DNA of 60,529 nucleotides, taken from Clostridiales bacterium (GTDB taxonomy: Bacteria; Bacillota; Clostridia; Oscillospirales; Oscillospiraceae). Location of the stretch: assembly GCA_019420945.1 (NCBI GenBank), contig JAHZGF010000048.1, positions 1 to 60,529 on the forward strand. The letters are read 5' to 3'. Positions within the stretch are counted from its first letter, which is position 1, and every line of letters starts with the position of its first letter. The translations under genes were made by a program, and so were the position numbers. Of the stretch, positions 15,548-23,400 are shown in pieces. Under the pieces are notes generated by a model, which made no database searches, was not told where the DNA came from, and saw only the letters and a list, made by a program, of their open reading frames with translations.

Positions 15548-16515
15548 CGTGCCACCTCACTGCTTCGGTTTTTCTTTTTCTTATTGACATCGTAACTGTC
15601 CTTGTCATAGCGCCATGCTCGATCCCCGTCCAAGTTGGCCAGAAGATGATCCCTCGTGTGCTTGAACTCCGGTCCATTCAACCCAAGGCGTACCAACCAC
15701 ACCCGGAAGGTGAACAGTTCGTTGTCACTTTGCGTCTTGCGCATGACGGTGCTGCGCTGGGCGATGGCTTGGGCCGATATGGCAAGGCACAGATTCACAT
15801 AAGCGGCAGCCCGGCCCGCATGGAGAGTGGAGTTAAAACAGCGAAATTCCACGGTCCCTCGGTAAAACACAGAATGGAGATTGAGCGCATAGTACCGTGT
15901 CCAGTTGTAGTGCTCTGTACTGCCGTTGTCCCCCTCGTACCAGATGGCTTCCAGCTGTGTCAGGTTTTTGGTTTCTTCGGATGAAAGCTTGCGTGCCTTT
16001 TGCAGCATGGGTTCCCGTACCTTCTGACACCACCTGGAGGCCCGAGACTCATTGACCTGCAATGCCTTGAACAAAATATCCTCTTTGGAATACATGATCC
16101 CGATGAGATTTTTTAGCGACTGCCGGTTGTGGTTTGCAGCATCCACATGGATATGGATACCGCAGGAGGAATTGACTTTTCCTCCTGCGGTGCGGACACG
16201 GCGGACGCATTCCTGAAATTTGGGCAATTCCGCATAGGTCAGTTTGGGCGTGACCATTTCCACACGATACCTCGGATCTGAGGTGGAGGTGTATCTGGCA
16301 CCCACTTTTTGTTCTCCACGGATACTACTATCGCTCATAAGCCGCCATTCTTTTCCCTCCCCATCCCGCACATACCAGCTGTCGTAGTAGTCATCGCCAC
16401 GGCGAGGCTCCGTCCCCAAATAATCTGCCAAGGCTTGGGCCGCCTGTTCACGAGTAATTCCGGTCAGTTCCACTTCCACGCCGAAACACTGATCTTTTAG
16501 GCCTACTTCATTCAT
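15544..16515 (-). CDS. Putative amidoligase
   Basis: A 323-residue protein of the amidoligase_2 family (glutamine-synthetase-like fold, ATP-dependent amide bond formation). Visible family features are FGVEVELTGITREQA at the N-terminus, a HIHVDAANHN segment and GTVEFRCFNSTL, whose acidic and histidine residues would bind metal and ATP. The ATG at 16515 has GGGAG 7 bp upstream and is preferred over 16545. It sits in an operon with a GGCT-like protein and an 83-residue protein. The product of such systems is not established; a glutamyl-modified peptide or small molecule is the working idea. An exact 13-bp inverted repeat lies inside the gene. Confidence 0.82.
   Translation of the reverse strand: MNEVGLKDQCFGVEVELTGITREQAAQALADYLGTEPRRGDDYYDSWYVRDGEGKEWRLMSDSSIRGEQKVGARYTSTSDPRYRVEMVTPKLTYAELPKFQECVRRVRTAGGKVNSSCGIHIHVDAANHNRQSLKNLIGIMYSKEDILFKALQVNESRASRWCQKVREPMLQKARKLSSEETKNLTQLEAIWYEGDNGSTEHYNWTRYYALNLHSVFYRGTVEFRCFNSTLHAGRAAAYVNLCLAISAQAIAQRSTVMRKTQSDNELFTFRVWLVRLGLNGPEFKHTRDHLLANLDGDRAWRYDKDSYDVNKKKKNRSSEVAR
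16159..16191. repeat. Intragenic inverted repeat in the amidoligase gene
   Basis: ACCGCAGGAGGAA at 16159-16171 and its exact complement at 16179-16191 are separated by 7 bp. It lies inside coding sequence and the frame is open through it. It may be an mRNA hairpin or chance from GC-rich codons. Confidence 0.5.
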
Positions 16516-16609
16516 GTCACTGCTCCCTTCTAAAAGATGTTTCAAAACCTTGCAAACACTGTATCCGTTCGAAAACCGCTGATCCCGGCGAACATATCAA
16601 AATGGCGTA

Positions 16610-16909
16610 TCAGGTGATCTCATCTCCTTCCTGCTGCAGGGCAAGAAGAAAGCCGAGGACATTCTCATCCATGTCCCCGGCCTGTGCCTGCTGGCTTTTT
16701 TCTGTTGTCAGATCCAAATTGCGCAACTCTTCCCGAATCAGCCCACGGATGGCAGACAGGAGGGCATCCTGTTCATGGGCTTTACACACCATCCGACACA
16801 CAGCGTCTGTCCGCTGCCCGGCAGGGATGGAGCTAAGAATGTGCCATGCATCACGCTGTTGGGGTGATGTCAGAGAAAAAGAAAGGTTGAGCCGCCGCTT
16901 ACCTGCCAT
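16610..16909 (-). CDS. parR: ParR-like centromere-binding protein
   Basis: A 99-residue protein starting MAGKRRLNLSFSLTSPQQRD at the ATG at 16909, inside the end of parM, with an 11-bp overlap. The first part looks like a ribbon-helix-helix DNA-binding domain and the C-terminus is acidic, as in ParR proteins that bridge the centromere and the ParM filament. The assignment rests on size, layout and the ParM gene directly before it. No tandem-repeat centromere was recognised nearby. Confidence 0.72.
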   Translation of the reverse strand: MAGKRRLNLSFSLTSPQQRDAWHILSSIPAGQRTDAVCRMVCKAHEQDALLSAIRGLIREELRNLDLTTEKSQQAQAGDMDENVLGFLLALQQEGDEIT

Positions 16910-17831
16910 TGCCGACACCCCGCGACATCTGCCCCACAAGGCGCTCATATCCTTTAGCGTTCAGGGATACGTCATCCAGGATAAGCGGGCGGCACAGGCC
17001 GTCTGTGGCCGAAAGGTGGCGCTTTAAGAGCGCCGCTCCGCCGCCCAGGAAAATGGCGGGCATGGCTCGGATGTCCAAGCCGCTCTCTGTGACTGCCGAG
17101 AGCAGGTTTCGGGCGTACTTGCCCGCCTGGGCATGGATGACCGCTCTGATCCGCTCGTCCATCCCGCCGGAGCTGCCCCGCAGGGCGCTTTCGATCTGAG
17201 CGGTCGTCATGGACAGTCCGAACAACCGGCGCACCTGTTCGCTGATTTCATCGACACAGCGGATCATGCCCAGTTCCAGACTCCGGCAGGAGGCAGCGTT
17301 GGGGATGCGGTTGTCCAGCCGCATCAGATCCACCGTCCAGCCGCCTATGTCTGCCACAATGACGGACGGTTCGTCCAGCAGCTCCGTCTGGGTCAGGACG
17401 GCAGCATAGCCCTGGGGAAACAGGGACACCTCTTGGATGGTGATGGTATAGTCCTGCCCCTCATAGCGAAAAGGAATGGCGCTCCCATCCCGGTACAGGT
17501 ACGAACGGAAGGACTTCTTGTCCCGGCCAAAGCTGGTCAGGGGCAGGCCCGCCGCCAGGTGGATGCTGGCGGTGTGCTCTGCACCCCGGTGCTCCAGCTC
17601 CTTGGCGATGGCTGCCAGGGTAAGCAGATAGTAGTCCTCTGTCTGAGTCTTGTCTCTCTGAAGGGGCTGGCGACCGCTGCCCACCACATAGTATCTGCCG
17701 CCGTATTCCAGCACATCTTTCTGGGTGTACGGCTCATGTTCGTACTCCACTAACCCGGTGGGAAAGGAAAAGTGGACAGTTTTCATGGCTGCATAGCCAT
17801 GATCCACGCCGATCACAATTACATCATTCAT
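16899..17831 (-). CDS. parM: ParM/StbA actin-like segregation ATPase
   Basis: A 310-residue actin-like protein. The three nucleotide-binding motifs are visible: phosphate-1 IGVDHGYAAMK at the N-terminus, phosphate-2 VADIGGWTVDL near 160, and an adenosine motif IFLGGGAALL near 270. With the coupled parR gene this forms a type II partition system, which would stabilise an excised circular or replicating form of the ICE. It overlaps the gene before it by 4 bp, so it is expressed with the replication and partition block. Confidence 0.88.
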   Translation of the reverse strand: MNDVIVIGVDHGYAAMKTVHFSFPTGLVEYEHEPYTQKDVLEYGGRYYVVGSGRQPLQRDKTQTEDYYLLTLAAIAKELEHRGAEHTASIHLAAGLPLTSFGRDKKSFRSYLYRDGSAIPFRYEGQDYTITIQEVSLFPQGYAAVLTQTELLDEPSVIVADIGGWTVDLMRLDNRIPNAASCRSLELGMIRCVDEISEQVRRLFGLSMTTAQIESALRGSSGGMDERIRAVIHAQAGKYARNLLSAVTESGLDIRAMPAIFLGGGAALLKRHLSATDGLCRPLILDDVSLNAKGYERLVGQMSRGVGNGR

Positions 17832-18196
17832 CTGGTATCGTGCTCCTTCCGATCATGTTGTTTCTGAGGATTTAGATGGTAGTTTTGCAGTATCGCTGTG
17901 TACAGCTTTTGCTCAAATGCCCGATATGCCGGTGTGGTGCGGTCGATAGGGAGAAGGACGGCCCGTTCGTAGCAGGTTCCAGGTACAATCTCCCAGCGGA
18001 TGGCATGGAACTGATCCGCCAGCAGATAGCGCATGAGCTGATGACCGTTCATCATTTCAAACATCCCGCGGGAGTCCTCATAAGGGAACTGCTTATATAG
18101 CTCAAAGCCTGTCAGCCTTTGGGCTGTGAAGTACAGCTTGAAGCCCCCTGGGTCCAGTTCTGGGGCGAGCTGCTCATAGAATGTCTTTGCGTCCAT
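17828..18196 (-). CDS. Conserved ICE protein of unknown function
   Basis: A 122-residue soluble protein beginning MDAKTFYEQLAPELDPGGFK. No domain is recognised; it is rich in aromatic residues (FKLYFTAQRLTGFELYKQFP), with a basic, probably flexible C-terminus. It overlaps the parM start by 4 bp and ends the run of short genes that follows the parB-like gene. A link to partition or replication is inferred from position only. Confidence 0.65.
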   Translation of the reverse strand: MDAKTFYEQLAPELDPGGFKLYFTAQRLTGFELYKQFPYEDSRGMFEMMNGHQLMRYLLADQFHAIRWEIVPGTCYERAVLLPIDRTTPAYRAFEQKLYTAILQNYHLNPQKQHDRKEHDTR

Positions 18197-18197
18197 C

Positions 18198-18617
18198 TCA
18201 ACCAGCCCTTCTCCACTTGTGGGCCAGCTGCTCCAGAACAGTCAGCCTGCTGGACACTTTCCGCGCCGAGAGATCCAGCCCATTCATCTGGTTTTGGATG
18301 CGGCGGTGGATCTGCTTGAGCTGCCGCCTGTCGCCGCAGCCCTCCAGCACTACATAGCTGCCTTTTCCGTTGGCCAGCACCTCACGCCGCCCGGTATCAT
18401 CCCGGAGACTGGCCATGAGGCGCTGGCCCAAGCGCTTGCGGTAGCTGTCCTGAAGGGCCTCCACATCCCCGCACACGCCATGCTTTTTCAGGATCGCGGC
18501 GATCTCGCTGGAATGGATCTCCATTCCCTCGAACAACGCCTCCAGGATCTCCTGCTCCGCCTCTGGCGGCAGTCTGGGCGGAGCAGTCGGCTTGGCACCC
18601 GCGTTTTCCCGGTTCAT
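18198..18617 (-). CDS. Conserved ICE protein of unknown function
   Basis: A 139-residue, charged, mostly helical protein. After a proline-rich start it contains AEQEILEALFEGMEIHSSEI and a basic C-terminal region (KQIHRRIQNQMNGLDLSARK), which could bind nucleic acid. No family is recognised. It overlaps the previous gene by 4 bp and is 1 bp from the next. Confidence 0.65.
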   Translation of the reverse strand: MNRENAGAKPTAPPRLPPEAEQEILEALFEGMEIHSSEIAAILKKHGVCGDVEALQDSYRKRLGQRLMASLRDDTGRREVLANGKGSYVVLEGCGDRRQLKQIHRRIQNQMNGLDLSARKVSSRLTVLEQLAHKWRRAG

Positions 18618-19111
18618 CGTTCTGCCTCCTTTCGCTTTTTTTGAGGGGAACGCGGTGTTTTTGCAGGCTGCGGATCACCGCGCCAGGTTTCCGGGGCCAT
18701 GGTGTTGATATGACGAAGCATATCCCGCACGTTTGCACAGGTGAATTCCGGCTGTTCAAATCCATGGCGCTCCGTGCAGATGGTCCACTTATGGGTCTCA
18801 TGGGGACTGTCCCGTATGACCACAAAATATCTCCCGTTGCGGTCGCCATGCAGCGGCTCAAACCGCACGTCATCATAGAGTGGGCCGGACAGCGGGCAGT
18901 TGTTCTTGAACCAGACATAGTAGTGATCCAGGATATACGGGTCGGTAATGCCCATGACTACCTTGCTCAACTTCTGGAGCCGCCCGGCCAGTGCGTCATC
19001 CTGACAGAACCAGTCATACCACCCGGCCTCACACTGAACGGCACGATCTTTCGAGGAAAAATCCCCGGCACGGAACCGCTCCTGCCACTGGCGGACACTC
19101 ATTCCCGTCAT
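18614..19111 (-). CDS. Conserved ICE protein of unknown function
   Basis: A 165-residue protein starting MTGMSVRQWQERFRAGDFSS. It is rich in Trp, Tyr and Cys in its middle part (WYDWFCQDDALAGRLQKL, DHYYVWFKNNCPLSGPLYDD) and strongly basic at the C-terminus (SPQKKRKEAER). I do not recognise a domain. It overlaps the parB-like gene and the following gene by 4 bp each, consistent with tight co-translation. Confidence 0.65.
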   Translation of the reverse strand: MTGMSVRQWQERFRAGDFSSKDRAVQCEAGWYDWFCQDDALAGRLQKLSKVVMGITDPYILDHYYVWFKNNCPLSGPLYDDVRFEPLHGDRNGRYFVVIRDSPHETHKWTICTERHGFEQPEFTCANVRDMLRHINTMAPETWRGDPQPAKTPRSPQKKRKEAER

Positions 19112-20025
19112 AGCGTCCCCCTCTCCGGCAGGAGGCGCTCCATGAGGTCGGCAATGGTCCGAAACACCTCCGCCAATTCACGGGATTCTTTCACCGCATC
19201 TTCCATCTCGTCCCTGGTCATGCGGGTGCATTTAGCCCAGATACGGACATTTTCTTCTGTGGGGTCCAGCAGGACCGCCTTTTCGTATGCTTTGCAGAAG
19301 ACTCCGGCGATCTTCCCCTCACGGTCGATCTCCGCGTCCTTTTCCTGGATTTCCTTTTTTGCTCTCAGGATGTCCAACGCCTCCTGGGCGGCCTGCTCCC
19401 GCTGCTCCTCCGGCAGATCCTCCACCTGCTTGGTGATCTGGTAGCCCTGGTTGATGGACAGCTCCTTCTTGTCCAGCGCCTCCTTGACCGCTGCGGGGGC
19501 GTGCTCGTTGATCTGCATAATACGCCCCATGGTCTGATCTCCGATGCCGACTGCCTGTGCCATCTCTTTACGCGTGTTCACAGGGGGGAGCGCTTTTGGT
19601 GAATTCACCAAAAGCGCTCCCTTGTCTGTTTTATCACCGCCTGCAGCGGATTGATTTGACTTGGCCCTGGCTTCGAGTTCCGGCTTGAGCTTCAGGGCGA
19701 TCTTGCCCAGCTCCCACTTGTCCAGGTTGCGGCGGCCCTTCTGGGTGTCCAGCGCCCACTGCTTGGCCTCCAACAGATCGTCAAAGGCGAACACCAGCAT
19801 CTGATAGGGCAGGCCGTGCTTGTCGCACAGGGATTTTCGGTTATGCCCGTCAATGACGACCAGATCCTCATTGACGATGATGGAGGTATAGCACCCATTT
19901 TTCAGGAGATCCGCCTCCAGCGCACCGAGCTGCTCCTCGCTCAAAGGCGGGAGCAGCCCGGCCATCTCAGGCAGCACGACAGGGGTGCGCTCTGTGCTGC
20001 TGTAAATGATCCCGGTGTTCTTCAT
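19108..20025 (-). CDS. ParB-like nuclease/partition-domain protein
   Basis: A 305-residue protein of the ParB/sulfiredoxin fold. The N-terminal domain contains NEDLVVIDGHNRKSLCDKHG, where the GHNR box is the family's conserved core (a CTP- or nucleotide-binding position in ParB). The KEMAQAVGIGDQTMGRIMQI segment follows and looks like the helix-turn-helix. The C-terminal part is helical and charged. Between the two domains the gene carries a perfect 36-bp palindrome. It directly follows ssb, sharing one base at the junction. No ParA is seen; the element uses ParM/ParR as well, so this protein may instead act in replication or regulation. Confidence 0.8.
   Translation of the reverse strand: MKNTGIIYSSTERTPVVLPEMAGLLPPLSEEQLGALEADLLKNGCYTSIIVNEDLVVIDGHNRKSLCDKHGLPYQMLVFAFDDLLEAKQWALDTQKGRRNLDKWELGKIALKLKPELEARAKSNQSAAGGDKTDKGALLVNSPKALPPVNTRKEMAQAVGIGDQTMGRIMQINEHAPAAVKEALDKKELSINQGYQITKQVEDLPEEQREQAAQEALDILRAKKEIQEKDAEIDREGKIAGVFCKAYEKAVLLDPTEENVRIWAKCTRMTRDEMEDAVKESRELAEVFRTIADLMERLLPERGTL
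19586..19621. repeat. Perfect 36-bp palindrome inside the parB-like gene
   Basis: GGGAGCGCTTTTGGTGAA is followed immediately by its exact reverse complement, with no spacer and an EcoRI-type GAATTC centre. It codes for the linker between the ParB fold and the helix-turn-helix. No T-run follows, so it is not an obvious terminator. A protein-binding site such as a centromere or operator is possible. Confidence 0.8.
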
Positions 20026-20393
20026 CAGGCGGCCTCATTGGCCTGGTTCTGCCCGGCAGCGGTTGCATCCTCTGCCCGACGGGGGGAGAGGAGCTCCACC
20101 TCCGTAGCCTTGATCAGAAAGCCGGGCTGGCGGGTGGGATCGTCAGAAAAAGTGATGGTCTCGAAGTCGCCGGAGGCGGCCAGCTTGCAGCCCTTCCAGG
20201 CATAGGCGGCACAGAACTCGGCCAGGGGGCCGCGCACCTTGATGGAGATGAAGTCGGTGAGCCGGTTGCCCTCCTGATCCCGATAGCGACGGTCCGAGGC
20301 GATACGCAGGATGGCATAGGGCTTGCCCGTGGTTTCGTTCATCTTCAGTTCCACATCATTGGTCAGATTTCCAGTGGCAATGATCTTCAACAT
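20025..20393 (-). CDS. ssb: Single-stranded DNA-binding protein
   Basis: A 122-residue SSB with a recognisable OB-fold: ATGNLTNDVELKMNETTGKP, then AILRIASDRRYRDQEG and FISIKVRGPLAEFCAAY. It lacks the long acidic tail ending in DDDIPF that host SSBs use to recruit partners, so it may only coat transferred or replicating element DNA. It is the first gene of the run that follows the large surface-protein gene, starting 47 bp after the terminator at 20440-20468. It shares one base with the start of the parB-like gene. Confidence 0.85.
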   Translation of the reverse strand: MLKIIATGNLTNDVELKMNETTGKPYAILRIASDRRYRDQEGNRLTDFISIKVRGPLAEFCAAYAWKGCKLAASGDFETITFSDDPTRQPGFLIKATEVELLSPRRAEDATAAGQNQANEAA

Positions 20394-20439
20394 CGTTCAT
20401 TTCTCCTTTTTCTGTTAGAATAGTTGGTTATAAGAAAGA

Positions 20440-20468
20440 GGGGGACTCACAGCTTCTGCGAGTCCCCC
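20440..20468 (-). terminator. Terminator after the Cna_B surface protein gene
   Basis: The stem GGGGGACTC/GAGTCCCCC has an inner CAG/CTG pair and is followed on the minus strand by TCTTTCTT. It starts 7 bp after the stop codon at 20475. It shares its outer stem with the hairpin at 6065-6100. Confidence 0.75.
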
Positions 20469-20474
20469 AAGGGC

Positions 20475-23400
20475 TTAATACCCCGTCCGGGGCAGGGTGG
20501 GAATGATAGGTTTGCCGTACACCGTGGTCACCCAACGGCTGACGGCCTGCACCCACTGGCCGTTGTAAACGCCACCCACGTCGGCCACATTGACAAACGA
20601 GGTGGAGGCCAGGTTGGCCACGGCGGTGCAGTGGAGGTACGGCTTTTCTACCTGGGCAAAGCCAGCAGGGGCCTGTCCAAAGACGAACATGACCTCTGTG
20701 ACCCGTTCATTGCTGGCAAGGCCCAGTGCGGTGGCCGAGGCAGCCAGGGTGTAGTTCTTACTGGTGGACAGGTTGTCGGCCAGGGTCCGATACTCGCCAC
20801 CGTTCACACGATAGGTGATCTTATAGGTGCCGGGGAAGTTATAGGTTCCGGTGACCACCGTGTCCAGCCGTACCTCTGCGGGGAGGGTATCGCGCCAATA
20901 AAAGTTGTCCAGCCGGACATTGGAGCTATTGGCGATGCCGGAGAAGGTATAGCGTACCGGCTGGCCTGCCATGATCTCCTTGGGGCCGGTTTTGGTGATG
21001 GATACGCCGGTGGTCAGGCTCTTGTTGGTCACCTCAAATTTTACGATCTGTCCCTCATGCTCCAGATAGGCGGTGAGTTCCGTTTCATTTACGCCGTAGT
21101 TGGCCGGAGCCTTGACCTCCCGGATGGTATAGCGGGAGAGAGGCAAAGGTTTGGACACGGCCAGCCCTCGGCTATCAGAGCGGATGGTGTCCACCAGATT
21201 ACCCGCTTTATCATAGATCTCAAACACGGCCCCCTCCAGCAGTGTTCCAGCAGGCAGGCCGTTGGTGGGGTTGTAGTCGGCGGACTTCTTGACGATTTGG
21301 ATTTGTCCGGTGATGGGGGTATTTTCCCACTCTACCAATGTGGTTTCCCCGGCTTTGACATAGACTGTACGGAGTTGGGTGTCTGGGATATACCCCTCAT
21401 TCTCCAGTTCGCGCAGATAGTACCGGCCGCTCTCGGTCAAGTCCTCAAACCAGGCATAGCCTCGGTCGTCGGTGGTCTGCTGGTCGATGGGGTTGTGGCC
21501 ACTGTCATACAGGATGAACGACACACCAGGGATGCCCTTACCATCAGCAGTAGAAATTTTGTGAAGCAGGATGCCGGACATGGGCGCATTGGTTACGGTC
21601 AGTTTCGTGGTCTGCCCATTCTTTATGGTGAAATAATGGGGCGTGCTGTCCAGCTTGAACCCCTCGGCACTCTTGATCTCCACGGCATAATAATTGTTAT
21701 TCTCCAGTGTCACAAAGACGCTGCCGCTCTCCCCGGTGGTCACGGTGTCCACCAGGGCATCATCCGACACCCGCCGGATTTCAAAGGTGGTATTGGGGAT
21801 GCGCTCCGTCTTGTCCGCTTCGGAGACTTTAATCAACTCCACGCCGCCCACAGCATTGTTATAAAATCGGATCGTCTGGGTGTCATTGGGGTTAATGGTG
21901 ACAGTCTGGCTCTGGCTATCCGGGTCGATAGTGTACCCAGGCACGCTCTCAAGTTCAGTCACTACCACCGTGCCAGTGATCCCGGACAAGATGACCTTAC
22001 CTGTGGAGTCGGAATAATAGATACCATTGCTGGACAACGTGCCTTCTGCGGCATCCACATACTGCCCATTGGCGTACTTAATCTCAAATTTGACGCCCTC
22101 CAGGGGGACTTCCGTAGAGCCGTTCCGTCCCCACTTCTCAATTACCAGATTGCCCAGGGGCTGGTTCCGAAATTCTACGGTGACGGTCTGGCCCTCTTTG
22201 ACCTGAACGGTCTGAGGTGCATCATCCAGCAGGAAGCCGGGCTTGGCACGGGTTTCCTTGATGATCAGTGTAGTTCCTGGTTCTACCCCTTCCACCAGAA
22301 AACTGCCGGTGGAATCCGTCACGAACTTGCCGTTGGCATCACCCACCACGGAGCCGTCTGATTTTGTCACCAGGAACTCCACATCGGAGAGCGGCGTGTT
22401 GTCCGCCGCCGATACCTTCTTGACCAGAACAGCTCCCTTGGGGGCGTTAGAAAAGTAGAGAGTCACAATGTCCTGGTCTTTCCCGGAAATGTAGAAGGAC
22501 TGGGGCGCGGCGTCAATCACATGGCCGCTGTCGCTCTCCAGCTCCTCGCAGATGTAATAACCAGCCTTGAGCCCGGTAACGGTGAAGGACCCGTTTGCCG
22601 AGGTGGTGTAGGTGCCGATCACGGTGCCGCCGCTGCCGCTGGTCTCACCGCCTAAATAGCTCAACTGAAAACGGCAGCCGCTCAAGCCTTCCCCACTCAC
22701 GCTGTCCTGCTTGTAAACGATCAGGGCGGACAAGGGGGTGTTCTCAAACAGGAAGGTATGCCCCTTTCCGGCAGGGATAAACGCCTCCTGTGTATCGCTG
22801 TCTTTGATAGAGAACCCTGTGGGCGGCTCCAGCTCTTTTACCCGGAACCAGCCGTCGCGCAGGCCATTGGCCGGGCCGGTCAGTTCAATGCGCCCGATCT
22901 CGTCCGTAGTGAATACGCCCAGGTCGTTGTATTCGCCGGTCTCCGTATCGTTGCTGGCATACCACACCTGAAAGCGCACATTTGCCAGTCGTTCATGGGT
23001 GATGGAATTTTCCTTGATGATTTCGATAGTCGGGGCCTTGTGGTTTTCGAAATATACATCCCGATCCCAGTTGGGGTAGAGGGTCACAAGCTGGGGGTCT
23101 GCGTCCAGCAGATAAGGTGACGGAACGGACTTCTCGATCACCTCATAGACCATGGGCAGGAGATTGGGGACCTTAGCAGAACCGTCCGGGCCGGTGGTCA
23201 CCTCCGCCACACTATGCCCGTCTGCACCTTTCACCAGAAAAACCGCACCCTCCACGGGGGCGCCGCTGTCAGCATCACGCTTCCAAATGATGAGGTTTGG
23301 CCTCTTATCGTTCTCCAAAACGATGGTGCTGTCCTTACCGGGGAATAATTCTACATGATATTCCTTTTCGTCCAAAATGTGGTCTGATACTGTGTCGGTT

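Noticed and set aside
20424..22361. Long plus-strand open frame (645 codons) opposite the adhesin
   Set aside because: It mirrors the repetitive Cna_B coding sequence and has no recognisable protein features.
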